Numbered from the stretch's first letter, positions 1 to 10,054 are shown. The stretch: 53,973 nt of DNA from Kiritimatiellia bacterium (GCA_026417735.1 JAOACR010000016.1:1-53973), one strand, 5' to 3'. Program-made: numbers and translations. Notes: a model not told the origin generated them from the letters alone.

Positions 1-1148
1 AGCAGTTCGCGCTCGCGATCGAGAACGCGCGGCTCTACACGGAGGTGGATGACGCGCGCCGCTACAATGAAACGCTGCTCCAAAATGTCGCCGACGGCGT
101 CATCGCCTGCGACGCGACTGGCCGGATCACCGCGGTAAACCGCGAGGCGACACGACTGCTGAACATCCGCGAAGATGGACCTCCCACGTCGCTCCGCGAA
201 CTGCCGCCTCCGGTCCGCGAAGCGCTGGACCATGCGCTCGCCGGAAGTCCTCCGCCGCCAGACCTCGAGGCGCGACTCCCCGCAGAGCCGGCACCCCACA
301 TCGTGCGCGTCAGCGCCCGCGCCTTGCGCCGCAGCGATGGCACCCCACTGGGCGCGCTCGTCACCCTGCACGACGTCACCGCGGAACGACGCTTCGAAGA
401 GCGCGCACGCCGCGCGGACCGTCTGGCCAGCGTCGGCACGCTCGCCGCCAGCATGGCGCACGAGATCAAAAACCCCCTTGTCACGATCAAAACGTTCATT
501 CAACTGCTGCCCCGCGCGTTCGACGACCCCGACCTGCGCGCCTCGATATGTCCCCTGATCGGCACGGAGGTCGAACGCATCGACATGGTCGTCAACCGAC
601 TGCTCGACTTCGCCCGGCCCGTGCAACCCACACTCACCCCTCTGCACCTGCATGAGGTCCTCGCCCAGACGCTCCGCCTGATCGATCCCCGCCGACGTGC
701 CCGCAACATTCGCACCATCGCAGACCTGCAGGCCGACGACGACCGTATTTTGGGCGACCGCGCCCTGCTCGAGCAGGTATTTGTCAATCTCTGCTTCAAC
801 GCCATCGAGGCGATGCCGCACGGCGGTACCCTCACGCTCTCCAGCGCGCTGGTGCAGGTCGACTCAGGCCAGCGCGACCTCTGGGGTCAGCAGATCTTTC
901 TGCGCCGACTGCGCGTCTCGGTCCGAGACACCGGCATCGGCATCCCCCCAGACGTGCTGCCTCGCATCTTTGACCCGTTCTTCACGACGAAGGCGGACGG
1001 CTCCGGCCTCGGGCTCACCATCGCGCATGGCATCTTGCAGGAACATCATGCTACGATCGATATCGAAAGTCGGCCGGGTGCCGGGACGGTCGTGCACGTC
1101 TTCTTCCAGCCGCTGGAAACAGCCGCACAGGAGGGCAACTCCGCGTGA
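1..1148 (+). CDS. Sensor histidine kinase (GAF-PAS-HisKA-HATPase), 5' end cut off by window
   Basis: Membrane-independent two-component sensor kinase, partial at the window start. The reading frame is open from base 3, and its first residues (QFALAIENARLYTEV) are the typical last helix of a GAF domain, so the GTG at 45 is not the true start. A PAS-like segment follows (about 60-400), then a HisKA domain with phospho-accepting His in AHEIKNP (near 457-480), and a HATPase domain with N box NLCFNAIEAM, G1 DTGIGIP, F box FFTTK and G2 GSGLGLTIA. All catalytic boxes are intact, so it should autophosphorylate. Its stop overlaps the GTG of the next kinase gene by 4 bases (GTGA), so the two are co-translated. 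The two kinases share an unusual H-box continuation (IKTF, then QLLP) and look like paralogs. The cognate response regulator is not in the window. Signal unknown. Confidence 0.9.
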   Translation, partial: QFALAIENARLYTEVDDARRYNETLLQNVADGVIACDATGRITAVNREATRLLNIREDGPPTSLRELPPPVREALDHALAGSPPPPDLEARLPAEPAPHIVRVSARALRRSDGTPLGALVTLHDVTAERRFEERARRADRLASVGTLAASMAHEIKNPLVTIKTFIQLLPRAFDDPDLRASICPLIGTEVERIDMVVNRLLDFARPVQPTLTPLHLHEVLAQTLRLIDPRRRARNIRTIADLQADDDRILGDRALLEQVFVNLCFNAIEAMPHGGTLTLSSALVQVDSGQRDLWGQQIFLRRLRVSVRDTGIGIPPDVLPRIFDPFFTTKADGSGLGLTIAHGILQEHHATIDIESRPGAGTVVHVFFQPLETAAQEGNSA

Positions 1149-3217
1149 GTCTGCTCCCCTCCCTTTTGTTGTTCACCCGCACGCCCGACTTAGTGGAACG
1201 CGTGCGCGGTGCTCTCGTCATGGTCGCCCGCGTTCTGCCCGCCAGCAGCGAGGAGGAACTCGAACGGCTGCTGGCACGCCACGATCCAACACTCGTGCTC
1301 GCCGATCTCCGAGACGGCGAGGGCGGACGAGTGGTGATGGAGACCCTCCGCCGGTGGCCCAACACGCTTTGCATCGCCATGGGCGATCACCGTTCCGAAC
1401 CGGTCCGTCTCGCCCGCGACGCCGGCTGCTACGCCGTTGCGCCGCTCGATCCGGACCCCTGGCAGCTGCAGAGCCTGGTTGAGCGAGGCCTGGAAAGCTT
1501 GCAGTTGCGGCGCGAAATCGAACGGCTTCGTCGGCAGGCTCCCACCGAGCGGGTTCCGCTGCCGTTCGCCGCGGCGGAGACCGGCGGGTCGGGACTGCGT
1601 TCCGCCGCCCCGCTGTGGCACCTCTCGCTGGCGATGCGCAACATCGAAAATCTCGATGCGCTGTTCACCCGAACCGTCGACGGCATCGCGGCGGCCATGC
1701 TGCTGTCTCGCGTCGGCGTGTTCGCACGTTCGCGCGCGGACGGCGTCTATCGGCTCGTCGCCGGCGCGGGATGTCTCGACGAGACGCGCGCCACTACCTA
1801 TGAGCCCGATGACTGGCTCGTCCGCTGGATGTCGCGCCACGCCCACCTGATCTCCCGGCCCCTCCTCGCCCATTTGAGCGACCCCGACGAGGTCCGCCGT
1901 CTCTCCCGCGCACTGGACGCGATGGGCGCGGAGGCGATCGCACCGTTCTTTGCGAGGGGGCGCCTCTATGGATGGCTCTTCGTTGGCCGGCGAGCAACGG
2001 GCGCCCCGTTCACCTACGCCGACCTTGAAGAGCTCTCAGTGCTCGCCGGCCACGTCGCGATCATCATCGATAACGCTCACCTCTATGACGAGGCCGCACG
2101 GGAACGAGCGCTCGCCGAAACACTGCTGCGAAGCCTGCCCACCGGCATTATCGCGGCTGGCCCCGACGGCACCATCCAATGGTGCAACACGGACGGGGCC
2201 CGAATCGCGGGGCGAAAAGTGGAAGAGCTCATCGGTCAGCCCGTCGAGGCCGCCGGCATATGGCTGGCGGATGCGTTGCGCCGTGCGCTCGCCGGCGAAG
2301 AAATCGCTGGCCAAAATCTCGCCGACCCGGCCACGGGACGCCATCTGTTCCTCACCACGCGGCGTCTCGCCGCGGACAGCGGCACCGGTCATGGCGCGGT
2401 CGCGCTGATCGAGGACCGAACCGAGGCGCTCAAAATGGCCCAGCGGGTCGAAGAAGCCGAGCGAGCGGCGTTCTGGTCCGACCTCGCCGCAGCGATGTCC
2501 CACGAAATCCGGAATCCCTTGACCGCGATCAAAACCTTCGCCCAGCTGCTGCCGGAGCGCCACGCCGATGCTGAGTTCCGTGAGCAGTTCCGGCGGGTGG
2601 TGGAGGAGGAGGTCGGACGGCTCGAGGACATCGTCGCGGCCATTCATGCGTACGCTCACCCGCCAGAGCGCCGCCGCGAACCAGTGGAGCCGGCGAAGCT
2701 ACTCGCCGCCGCGCTCGACCGGGCACGCCGGCGATTCGAAGCGCCCGGCGCGCGAGTGGAACTGTGCGCCGCCCCGGACGCGCCGACAATTGAGGGTGAT
2801 GCCAACGCGCTCGCGGACGCGTTGGCGCACCTCATGGTCAACGCGCTCGAAAGCTCGCCCGAGACCGCTCGGCTTCACGTGGTGGCCGCCGCCAATCGTG
2901 TGACCATCCGGGGCACCGATCACCTGCTGCTCATGGTCCGTGACAACGGGCCGGGCATTGCGGACAGCGTGCGCGATCGTCTTTTCTCGCCGTTCGGCAC
3001 CACAAAGCCCAAAGGCCTCGGACTCGGCCTGCCGATCGTACGCCGCATCGTGCTGGATCACGGCGGACGCCTGCAGGTGGACTCCTGCGAGCATGGAACG
3101 CGAGTGACCATTGTGCTGCCTCTCGTTCCCCCGCCCACACCGGACGCCACCACACCCGCTAGTCCGGCGAACGAGCCGACGGTGCAAATCCCGGAGGCGG
3201 CAGATCCGCAAGGGTGA
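1145..3217 (+). CDS. Hybrid-like sensor histidine kinase with degenerate receiver, GAF, PAS, HisKA and HATPase domains
   Basis: A 690-residue cytosolic kinase starting at a GTG that overlaps the upstream kinase stop. Residues 1-130 have a receiver fold (VLADL after beta-3), but the N-terminal acidic pair is missing and the conserved Lys before the final Pro is replaced, so it is probably a pseudo-receiver. A GAF domain (about 160-310), a PAS domain (about 325-430), HisKA with SHEIRNPLTAIKTFAQLLP (about 450-480) and HATPase with DNGPGI, the F-box-like SPFGTTK and GLGLGLPIV follow. The extreme C-terminus is Pro/Thr rich. Its last 59 bases overlap the 3' end of the convergent nucleotidase gene. 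The family is AtoS/NtrB-like. Partner and signal cannot be told from the sequence. Confidence 0.9.
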   Translation: MSLLPSLLLFTRTPDLVERVRGALVMVARVLPASSEEELERLLARHDPTLVLADLRDGEGGRVVMETLRRWPNTLCIAMGDHRSEPVRLARDAGCYAVAPLDPDPWQLQSLVERGLESLQLRREIERLRRQAPTERVPLPFAAAETGGSGLRSAAPLWHLSLAMRNIENLDALFTRTVDGIAAAMLLSRVGVFARSRADGVYRLVAGAGCLDETRATTYEPDDWLVRWMSRHAHLISRPLLAHLSDPDEVRRLSRALDAMGAEAIAPFFARGRLYGWLFVGRRATGAPFTYADLEELSVLAGHVAIIIDNAHLYDEAARERALAETLLRSLPTGIIAAGPDGTIQWCNTDGARIAGRKVEELIGQPVEAAGIWLADALRRALAGEEIAGQNLADPATGRHLFLTTRRLAADSGTGHGAVALIEDRTEALKMAQRVEEAERAAFWSDLAAAMSHEIRNPLTAIKTFAQLLPERHADAEFREQFRRVVEEEVGRLEDIVAAIHAYAHPPERRREPVEPAKLLAAALDRARRRFEAPGARVELCAAPDAPTIEGDANALADALAHLMVNALESSPETARLHVVAAANRVTIRGTDHLLLMVRDNGPGIADSVRDRLFSPFGTTKPKGLGLGLPIVRRIVLDHGGRLQVDSCEHGTRVTIVLPLVPPPTPDATTPASPANEPTVQIPEAADPQG

Positions 3218-4724
3218 TCCGGCGCTTCGCCGCCAGCCACTTTAGCAGCGCGGAACGCGTATCTACTGCCGTGATCTCCAGCGCGGCTTCCGGCGCACTC
3301 GCCATTCGACGCACCCCCGGCCATCGTCCCCCTGCGGAAGCGATCGCGTGACTGTTCATTGCAACTCGAAATCGTCGCCGCGGATGCGGCAGGCTCCCGT
3401 CCGGAAGCTCGATCCGGACCACCCGGCGGCCCGCTTCCGCTGCCGGGTCGAGCCGCACCCGCAGACCGCTGATCCCGCTCACCGTACGGCCGGTCGTGCT
3501 TAACATCTCTTCCAGCGCCGCGCGGATCTCCGTCACCGTCCAACGGCAAATGCCGATCCGATTCTCGTACGGCACCACCCGCCACACGTCGCGCACGCGC
3601 ACGTCCCCTTCCGTCAGCTCTGCCTCCGACAAACGGCCGTGGATCACGACATCCGCGCCGACAGTCTCCATGATGACCTTCCGTAGTAGCCGCGCGATGT
3701 TTTCATCGCCGGGCGCCGTGGCTTCCGCCGACCATGGCGCCACCACCTGAGCGACGACGCGCTCCAGCCGATTCGATGCCCGCTGCACCACCGATCCGGT
3801 CAGAGCCACAAGGTCGGCATCCGGCTCCACCGTGGCGTCCACCGGCAGCAGCACGCCGCTCTTGCGCACCACACGCCGCTGCAGCGTGTCGTAGACGATG
3901 TCCACCCTCCCCACCCACTGGCCATGACAGCCAGCCTGGGCGTACAGCACCCCCCCCGCCAGCATCTGCTCCGCAATCGCCTCATGGGTATGCGCACCCA
4001 GAACCACATCGAAGTCAGGGTATCGGCCTGCCAGCGCGACCGCGCCCGGTGCCGGATCCTCCCGACCCGGCCGGAGACCTTCGTGAACCACCAGCACCAG
4101 CACTTCCGCGCCCGCCGATCTCAGCGCGGGCAGCGCATCTCCGATCGCATCCTGCGGCGCCCGAATCGCCAGCCCTTCCAGCCAGCCGGGCGGCTGCCAA
4201 CGCGGTGTGGTGGGATGCGTCGTTCCCACCACACCGACGCGCACGCCGCCGAGTTCACGGACGATCCACGACCTGATGCCCGGCAACGGCGGCGGCGCCC
4301 CGGGCGCCGGCCCGATGTTGGCCCCCAGCACCGCAATCGGCGACGCCTCAACCAGCGCGCGCAACGCCGGCAGCCCCCAATCGAACTCGTGGTTGCCGAG
4401 GACCCATGCGTCGCAGCCCGCGCGCGCCAGCGCATCCAGCATCAAGCGGCCACCCGTTTCCAGGCTCTCCAACGTGCCCTGGATGGTGTCACCGCAGTCC
4501 ACCCACAGCACGTTCGGTTCCCGCGCGCGAACCCGTCGGATCAGCGTCGCACAGCGCCACAGCCCCGCCTCGGACGCAACGCCGCCCTCCGGCACCAGGT
4601 TGACCAGCCGACCGTGGAGATCAGTAGTGTGCAGCAGCACAATCGGTACTTCGCGTGCGGCGCACGCGAAGGCCACTAGCAGTGCGACCGCCGTCGCCCA
4701 CCGGGGGACGCGTTCGCCCCTCAT
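3159..4724 (-). CDS. Secreted 5'-nucleotidase / 2',3'-cyclic phosphodiesterase family protein (UshA-like)
   Basis: Predicted periplasmic metallophosphoesterase that would strip phosphate from nucleotides. A signal peptide covers about residues 1-24. The metallophos domain shows [25 protein letters not shown] and GAHTHEA, which carry the dimetal ligands. A C-terminal 5'-nucleotidase domain (about 330-480) includes [11 protein letters not shown] and VVPYENRI. I chose the ATG at 4724 because it forms an ATGA overlap with the clpX stop; a GTG two codons earlier is in frame. It is the last gene of tig-clpP-clpX, an unusual partner for protein quality control, so the linkage may be only transcriptional. 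The 3' end overlaps the convergent kinase by 59 bases. Family is certain; substrate is not. Confidence 0.9.
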   Translation of the reverse strand: MRGERVPRWATAVALLVAFACAAREVPIVLLHTTDLHGRLVNLVPEGGVASEAGLWRCATLIRRVRAREPNVLWVDCGDTIQGTLESLETGGRLMLDALARAGCDAWVLGNHEFDWGLPALRALVEASPIAVLGANIGPAPGAPPPLPGIRSWIVRELGGVRVGVVGTTHPTTPRWQPPGWLEGLAIRAPQDAIGDALPALRSAGAEVLVLVVHEGLRPGREDPAPGAVALAGRYPDFDVVLGAHTHEAIAEQMLAGGVLYAQAGCHGQWVGRVDIVYDTLQRRVVRKSGVLLPVDATVEPDADLVALTGSVVQRASNRLERVVAQVVAPWSAEATAPGDENIARLLRKVIMETVGADVVIHGRLSEAELTEGDVRVRDVWRVVPYENRIGICRWTVTEIRAALEEMLSTTGRTVSGISGLRVRLDPAAEAGRRVVRIELPDGSLPHPRRRFRVAMNSHAIASAGGRWPGVRRMASAPEAALEITAVDTRSALLKWLAAKRRITLADLPPPGFAPSARSPD

Positions 4725-5983
4725 GCGCACCGGCTCATCGCGTTCGGCCGCTCGTCAGCATCTAGCCGCCGCGCGACCATTGCACGATCCACCCTCACCA
4801 CTCGCGGATGTGCGGCCGAGCCCGGATGGTCGGGCGCGTGATACATCACGTCCAGCATCACCGTCTCGAGCATCGCCCGCAGCCCCCGCGCGCCGGTCCC
4901 CCGAGAAACCGCACGCCGCGCCAGCTCCCGCAACGCCGGCTCGGTAAACTCCAGCCGAATCCCTTCGCGCGCCAGCATCTTCTGATACTGCCGCACAATC
5001 GCGTTCCGCGGCTCCGTTAGAATCCGAAAGAGCTCCTGCTCCGTCAGAGGGTCCAGCACCGTCACCACCGGCAGCCGACCGATGAACTCCGGAATCAACC
5101 CGAATTGGCGAAGATCCTCCGGCTCGACGCTCGCGGCCGCACGACCGGTTTCCGGCCCCGCATGAAAGCCGAGCCGGCTGGTCCCGATCCGCCGGCGAAC
5201 GATGTCCTCCAGACCCACAAACGCCCCGCCACAAATGAACAGAATGTTCCGCGTCTGAATCTGAATGTACTCCTGCAGCGGATGTTTCCGACCGCCCTGC
5301 GGCGGAACGTTCGCGACGGTCCCCTCGAGAATCTTCAGCAACGCTTGCTGCACCCCTTCACCCGAAACGTCCCGGGTGATTGAAACGTTCTCCATCTTCC
5401 GCGCGATCTTGTCGATCTCGTCAATGTAGCCGATGCCGACCTCCGCGCGCGCCACGTCGCCATCCGCCGCGCGGATCAAACGCAACAAAATATTCTCCAC
5501 GTCCTCGCCAACATAGCCGGCCTCCGTCAGCGTCGTCGCGTCGGAAATGCTGAACGGAACCTTCAACATCCGCGCCAGCGACTGCGCCAGCAGCGTCTTG
5601 CCCGAACCGGTGGGGCCGATCAGCAGCACATTGCTTTTGTCCAGCTCAACGTCCGCGAACTCGGGGGGCTCCGCGCCTTCCCGCGCCCGTATCCGCTGAT
5701 AGTGGTTATAGACCGCGACCGACAGCACGCGCTTCGCCGTCTCCTGCCCCACCACGTACTGGTCCAGAAACGCGTGGATCTCGCGCGGCGTCGGCACCTC
5801 GATCTCCGGCGCCGATCGCCGACGGCCGACGCCACGGGCGCCGACCTCCGGCATCTCGAGCATCGCCGCACACGTGCGCACACACTCCTCGCAAATCGTC
5901 GCGCGCGGCGCCGCGAACATGCGCAGTCCCTCGTCGTCCGGCCGACCGCAAAACGAACATCGCCGGGATGGCCTGTCTGCCAT
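4721..5983 (-). CDS. clpX: ATP-dependent Clp protease ATP-binding subunit ClpX
   Basis: AAA+ unfoldase that delivers tagged substrates to ClpP. 420 residues, the usual length. The N-terminal C4 zinc-binding domain has Cys9, Cys12, Cys31 and Cys34. Walker A is GPTGSGKT at 123-130, Walker B is in GYIDEIDKI, and the sequence also has [15 protein letters not shown] and the sensor-2 region RGLRAMLE. The ClpP-docking IGF loop appears as LGF. The frame stays open upstream through clpP, but the ATG at 5983 fits the family N-terminus ([13 protein letters not shown]) and lies 5 bases after the clpP stop. Minor differences from typical ClpX (GIGYIDE where GIVYIDE is usual) do not affect catalytic residues. 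Confidence 0.98.
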   Translation of the reverse strand: MADRPSRRCSFCGRPDDEGLRMFAAPRATICEECVRTCAAMLEMPEVGARGVGRRRSAPEIEVPTPREIHAFLDQYVVGQETAKRVLSVAVYNHYQRIRAREGAEPPEFADVELDKSNVLLIGPTGSGKTLLAQSLARMLKVPFSISDATTLTEAGYVGEDVENILLRLIRAADGDVARAEVGIGYIDEIDKIARKMENVSITRDVSGEGVQQALLKILEGTVANVPPQGGRKHPLQEYIQIQTRNILFICGGAFVGLEDIVRRRIGTSRLGFHAGPETGRAAASVEPEDLRQFGLIPEFIGRLPVVTVLDPLTEQELFRILTEPRNAIVRQYQKMLAREGIRLEFTEPALRELARRAVSRGTGARGLRAMLETVMLDVMYHAPDHPGSAAHPRVVRVDRAMVARRLDADERPNAMSRCA

Positions 5984-5988
5984 CGGGC

Positions 5989-6609
5989 TCAGCCCTCCCG
6001 TCCACCCGCCTTCTCCCGCGGTCGGAGCACCTCGTCCACCAGACCGTACTGGCGGGCCTCCTCGGCGGACATGAAGAAGTCTCGATCCGTATCCTTCGCC
6101 ACCGCCTCCACGCTGCGGCCCGTGTGAAACGCCAGAATCTCGTTCAGCCGATCCCGCAGCCGGAGAATCTCCTTCGCCTGTATGCTGATGTCCGCCGCCT
6201 GTCCCTCCACACCACCCCACGGCTGATGAATCATGATGCGAGCGTTCGGCAACGCGTAGCGACGGCCCTTCGTGCCGGCCGCCACCAGCACCGCCGCCAT
6301 GCTCGACGCCTGACCGACGCAGTACGTCTCCACCGGGCAGCTCAGATACCGCATCGTGTCGTACAGCGCCAAACCGGCAGTGACGGATCCGCCCGGCGAA
6401 TTGATATACAGCCGTACCGGCTTCTCGGTGTCCTCGCTCTGCAGAAACAGCAACTGCGCGATCGCCAGATTGCTTACTTCATCGGTCACTGCAGTGCCAA
6501 GAAACACGATCCGGTCTTTCAGCAGACGGGAGTAAATGTCGTACGCGCGCTCGCCGCGCCCGGTCTGCTCGATCACCATCGGAATCAAAATCTGTGCAGA
6601 CTCGTTCAC
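5989..6609 (-). CDS. clpP: ATP-dependent Clp protease proteolytic subunit ClpP
   Basis: Serine protease that forms the degradation chamber with ClpX. 206 residues. The catalytic triad is visible: Ser103 in GQASSM, His128 in MIHQP and Asp177 in DTDRD, with spacings matching E. coli ClpP (25 and 49 residues). The VPMVIEQ-like N-terminus ([26 protein letters not shown]) is conserved. The start is GTG, overlapping the tig stop as GTGA, so translation is coupled to trigger factor. The C-terminus is a short charged tail. Confidence 0.98.
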   Translation of the reverse strand: MNESAQILIPMVIEQTGRGERAYDIYSRLLKDRIVFLGTAVTDEVSNLAIAQLLFLQSEDTEKPVRLYINSPGGSVTAGLALYDTMRYLSCPVETYCVGQASSMAAVLVAAGTKGRRYALPNARIMIHQPWGGVEGQAADISIQAKEILRLRDRLNEILAFHTGRSVEAVAKDTDRDFFMSAEEARQYGLVDEVLRPREKAGGREG

Positions 6610-7919
6610 GTTTGCGCTCCTTCCTCGACGCGGGCCAGCCCGGCAAGATGCTCCAACACCTTCTCCGGCCGCAACATCGCCCGCAACTGCTCGATCCGTC
6701 CGCGTTCCCGAACCTCCCGCAACCAGGTCGCCGCATCCGAGCCCGAGCGCCCGGCAATCGCCGTCGCGTGACGTTCGAGGTCCTCGTCGCTGACGACGAT
6801 ATGTTCGGCCTCCGCAATGCGGTCGAGAATGAACCGCACGCGCAGCCGCTGTTCCGCGCTCGCCCGCGCCGCGGCCTCAATCTGCTCGCGGTTGCGCCGG
6901 ATCGCCTCTTCGTCAGCGCCGCGCCCCATCGCCTGCCGCACCATCTCCACGACAAGGTCGCGCGTTTCCTCCTCCACCGCCGCAGGGGGCAGGGTCATCG
7001 GTGTCCGCGCCAGCAGATACTGCAAAATCTGCCCCCGAACATCCTCGCGAATTCGGCGGCGACGCGCCTCCTCAAGCTCCGAGCGGACCTTTGCCCTGAG
7101 CTCGTCCACGCTGTGCACACCGAGAGCCGAACAGAACGCGTCATCCAGTTCGGGAAGGACCGGCTCGCGAATCGCCAACACTGTGGCCCGGTACACAACG
7201 CTGCGGCCGGCGAGCTCCGCGACGCCAAAGCGGTCGGGAAACTTCACCGTCACCGTGCGCGACTCGCCCACCGCCGACCCCACCAGCGACGCTCCCAGCC
7301 CCGGCGGAAACGCCTCGGGCTCAGTGGAAAGCCACTGCCCCGCAATCCTCGCCAGCCGCTTCGCGGCACCGTCCATTTCCGCGAGCGGCCGGCCATCCAT
7401 CTCCCCCACCGCGTCGACCTTCACCCAGTCGCCCACCGCCACCGGCCGATCGGCAACCTTGCGGTACCCCATTCGCTCCTCCCGCAGCGCCCGCACCGCC
7501 CGGTCCACCTCCTCCTCGCTCACCGTCGCGGGAGGCACGCGCACCGGAATGCCACGGTACTCCGGCAGTTCGAAGTCCGGCATCGTCTCGACCAGTACCC
7601 AGCACTCATGCGGCCCCGCCGCATCCGTCAGTGCCTCCGCGCCACGGTCCACCACCATCAGCGCCCGCTCCGGAACTGCGTCAAACGCGGAAAGCGTCGC
7701 CCGGTTCAGCAGGGCTTCATGGGTCCGGCGAGTCACCTCGTTCCGATAGCGCAGCTCGGTTACCTCCGGCGGTACGCGCCCCGGCCGGAACCCCGGCACA
7801 GTCACCGTCTTCGACATCTGCTCGACGATCGCCCGCCGCACCTCCGCCACGTCCGGCGGGTCAAACGCCACCCGCACCCGCACCCGACAGGGCCCCACTG
7901 TCTCAAGGAACGTCTTCAT
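6606..7919 (-). CDS. tig: Trigger factor, ribosome-associated chaperone and prolyl isomerase
   Basis: 437 residues, the standard three-domain length. The N-terminal ribosome-binding domain carries the signature PGFRPGRVP (about 43-51; GFRxGK-type). The central PPIase-like segment (about 155-245) includes [15 protein letters not shown] and FPDRFG. The C-terminal helical chaperone domain has the FCSALG and DELRAKV region. It heads the operon tig-clpP-clpX-nucleotidase, the conserved order for the first three genes. It folds nascent chains at the ribosome exit. The start ATG has no clear Shine-Dalgarno sequence; a weak promoter is proposed just upstream. Confidence 0.96.
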   Translation of the reverse strand: MKTFLETVGPCRVRVRVAFDPPDVAEVRRAIVEQMSKTVTVPGFRPGRVPPEVTELRYRNEVTRRTHEALLNRATLSAFDAVPERALMVVDRGAEALTDAAGPHECWVLVETMPDFELPEYRGIPVRVPPATVSEEEVDRAVRALREERMGYRKVADRPVAVGDWVKVDAVGEMDGRPLAEMDGAAKRLARIAGQWLSTEPEAFPPGLGASLVGSAVGESRTVTVKFPDRFGVAELAGRSVVYRATVLAIREPVLPELDDAFCSALGVHSVDELRAKVRSELEEARRRRIREDVRGQILQYLLARTPMTLPPAAVEEETRDLVVEMVRQAMGRGADEEAIRRNREQIEAAARASAEQRLRVRFILDRIAEAEHIVVSDEDLERHATAIAGRSGSDAATWLREVRERGRIEQLRAMLRPEKVLEHLAGLARVEEGAQT

Positions 7920-7939
7920 TCTGTTGCGTAAAACATGTT

Positions 7940-7968
7940 ATCTTCCGTCCCGACAGTCGGCCGGTCAA
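7940..7968 (-). promoter_or_regulatory. Candidate sigma-70-type promoter for tig-clpPX
   Basis: On the minus strand a TTGACC -35 (7963-7968) is followed after 17 bases by GAAGAT (7940-7945), matching 3 of 6 consensus -10 positions. The start site would fall about 14 bases before the tig ATG. The -35 is good and the -10 weak, so this is tentative. Confidence 0.3.
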
Positions 7969-8012
7969 GCAGCGATTCGGCCGTCAACCGCGCAGAACGC
8001 GGCACCGACCAC

Positions 8013-9032
8013 TCAGGGAACCACCTCCTCGATTTGCGGCCACCGCGCGCGCACCGTCGCACCGATTCGCTGCTCGTACAGCAGCTTCAAGTTCGGTCCT
8101 GCGTCCATCGTGAACCATACCGGCACACCCTCCCGTCGCGCGGCCTCCACCTCGCGCACCGCCTCCAGCGTCGCCGCTGTCCAGTAGCGCACCGGCGGGC
8201 GAGCTGCCCACATCACCGCGTGCATCGCCAGCGCATTACCTTCCGCCGCGCGCCCCAACCGCTCGATATCCCGCGACGCGATCGCCGCCTCAACCTCCCG
8301 CAGATCCGCCACCACCACTTCCGGCCAGGCTCGATACAACGGCGACGTCGCGCGACAGTGGGCCATCGCCTCACCGGATCCCCGCCCCTTCGGACCCTCA
8401 TCCACCCGCCACAACCCGACGCGCAGCTCCGGCCACTCCGCGCCCAGTGGCTCGCCGTGGCTGTCCAGACCGTCCGCCCGCTCGCCCCGACGCCATCGCA
8501 CAAATCCCCGCCAGAGCGACCGACACGCGCTGCCACTTCCCAGCCGCGCCAGCACCGACAGTTCGCGCTCAGACAATCCCCAGCCGTACACCGCGTCCAG
8601 CGCCCGCACCAGCGCCGCAAACGCGGAAGCGGACGACGCCACCCCCGCCGCCGTCGGCACCGTATTGCGCGTCACGATGCGGAACCCCCCTGCCGGCCGT
8701 GTCGGCAATAACCCCAGAAACTCAAACAGTCGCCGGGCCGCCGGATCCTCACGCACCACCGGCTGGCCGTTCAAAATCAGCTCGTCGCTGCCCGCAACCT
8801 CAATCCGCGTGTCCGTACCCAGTCGGCCGAGCGAGATCGATAGACTATCGGTCTCCGGCAGATGGAGCGCCTCGTCCCGCTTACCCCAGTACTTCACCAG
8901 CGCCACGTTCGCCGGTGCATAGGCCGCGGCCGCCCCCACCGGCGGACGATCCGCACGCTCGCCCAGAACGGCGCGGACCGCCGCCCGTCGCCGTGCCTCC
9001 ACTTCTCCCGCCGTTTCCACCAAGCTGTTCAC
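8013..9032 (-). CDS. mvaD: Diphosphomevalonate decarboxylase
   Basis: GHMP-superfamily enzyme that converts mevalonate 5-diphosphate to isopentenyl diphosphate with ATP. 339 residues. Family motifs are clear: YAPANVALVKYWGKRD and the LPETDSLSISL stretch at about 40-70, GVASSASAFAAL (phosphate loop), GSGSACRSLWRGFVRW, and the catalytic-Asp motif FTMDAGPN near the C-terminus. GTG start overlapping the mevalonate kinase stop (GTGA). With the kinase it supplies two of the three late mevalonate steps; phosphomevalonate kinase is not in this window. A phosphomevalonate decarboxylase role is a less likely alternative. Confidence 0.93.
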   Translation of the reverse strand: MNSLVETAGEVEARRRAAVRAVLGERADRPPVGAAAAYAPANVALVKYWGKRDEALHLPETDSLSISLGRLGTDTRIEVAGSDELILNGQPVVREDPAARRLFEFLGLLPTRPAGGFRIVTRNTVPTAAGVASSASAFAALVRALDAVYGWGLSERELSVLARLGSGSACRSLWRGFVRWRRGERADGLDSHGEPLGAEWPELRVGLWRVDEGPKGRGSGEAMAHCRATSPLYRAWPEVVVADLREVEAAIASRDIERLGRAAEGNALAMHAVMWAARPPVRYWTAATLEAVREVEAARREGVPVWFTMDAGPNLKLLYEQRIGATVRARWPQIEEVVP

Positions 9033-9955
9033 CCTCCCTCCTCCTCAAACCGCACTCCGTCGGCCGAAACCGCCACCTCGATGTCCCGCTCATCCGAGAC
9101 GGTGCGCTCCCGACGTCCCACCGCCACCACGCAGTCGCCAAGGCCCGACCCGGAGATCTTCGCGCCGTACACACCGGGATCGGAGCGCAGCACGTTCGCA
9201 ATCGCGCGCAGCTCGGGCGTATCCACCCCCAGCGCCGCCATCAGGTCATGTCCAATGTTCATCGCAGCGCCAAGCCGCCGCCAGTCACCGGCCTCGATTG
9301 CCGCCGCACCTTCGAGCGACAGCGCGCCGATCGCCGAAAATATCCCACCCACCACCGCGGGTAGACGCCGCCGAAGGGCTTCGACCCGTTCGATCACCAC
9401 CGGCGTCGGGGTTTTTCGACCCGAATAGACCAGTAACAACGGCGGCGCTCCCCGCAGCGGCCGGTCCGTCTCACCGTCGCGCGCAAACACCCTCAGCCCC
9501 CCCAGTGCGCTCGCCCACGCGTCGGCACCGGAACCCGCTCCTTGCACCGCTCGGATCACCGCCACCGCCTCCCGCGCCAACTCGGCCGGCGTCCCCCCGC
9601 GGCCCGCCAACCTTCGCAACGCCGCGAGCGCCGCCACAGTGACGGCCGCGGAGGACCCCAGCCCCACGGTCGGCGGAAAATCCGATTCGATCACCATCTC
9701 CATCCCCGTCGGCAACTCCGGTCGGCACGCGAGGATCGCGCGCTCCACGAACGCCAGCGGCGCCGAAGGCTCGATCTCGTCCAGCGAGCGCTCGCGCGTG
9801 GCCAGCGCCGAGACAATCCGCACCCGCCGGTCCGCACGCGGCGTCACGCTCACATGCACCCGCCGCGCAACCGCCATCACCACCGCCGGATAGCCATGCA
9901 ACACCGCATGTTCGCCGAACAGCATCACACTGCCTGGCGCCGAGGTCCGGATCAT
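9029..9955 (-). CDS. mvk: Mevalonate kinase (GHMP kinase family)
   Basis: 308 residues. It phosphorylates mevalonate to 5-phosphomevalonate in the isoprenoid pathway. Motif 1 is PGSVMLFGEHAVLHGYPAV (GEHAVxxG is characteristic of mevalonate kinases), motif 2 is VGLGSSAAVTVA and motif 3 is GAKISGSGLGDCVV. The frame is open far upstream, but that stretch is antisense to the divergent GT2 gene; the family N-terminus begins at the ATG at 9955. A TATGAT -10-like box lies exactly 6 bases before this ATG and the purine-rich GGAGGA abuts the start codon, which suggests leaderless translation. A phosphomevalonate kinase role is possible but the first motif argues against it. Confidence 0.9.
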   Translation of the reverse strand: MIRTSAPGSVMLFGEHAVLHGYPAVVMAVARRVHVSVTPRADRRVRIVSALATRERSLDEIEPSAPLAFVERAILACRPELPTGMEMVIESDFPPTVGLGSSAAVTVAALAALRRLAGRGGTPAELAREAVAVIRAVQGAGSGADAWASALGGLRVFARDGETDRPLRGAPPLLLVYSGRKTPTPVVIERVEALRRRLPAVVGGIFSAIGALSLEGAAAIEAGDWRRLGAAMNIGHDLMAALGVDTPELRAIANVLRSDPGVYGAKISGSGLGDCVVAVGRRERTVSDERDIEVAVSADGVRFEEEGG

Positions 9956-9961
9956 TCCTCC

Positions 9962-9967
9962 ATCATA
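9962..9967 (-). promoter_or_regulatory. -10 box placed for a leaderless mvk transcript
   Basis: TATGAT on the minus strand (5 of 6 match to TATAAT), ending 6 bases before the mvk ATG. No convincing -35 is seen 16-18 bases upstream. If used, transcription would start at or next to the ATG. Confidence 0.4.
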
Positions 9968-10020
9968 CAACGTCGCCCTCCGGCCCGCGCCCTCGGACCA
10001 GCCCGTTAGGCCGCCGCCGC

Positions 10021-10048
10021 TTGTTCGGCCCGCCGTCACGGCTATACT
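10021..10048 (+). promoter_or_regulatory. Promoter of the GT2-GT4 operon, probably leaderless
   Basis: TTGTTC (10021-10026), a 16-base spacer, then TATACT (10043-10048, 5 of 6 consensus). The gene's ATG is at 10055, 6 bases after the -10, so the transcript would begin at about the start codon. It is divergent from the mvk promoter. Confidence 0.5.
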
Positions 10049-10054
10049 CCGCCC

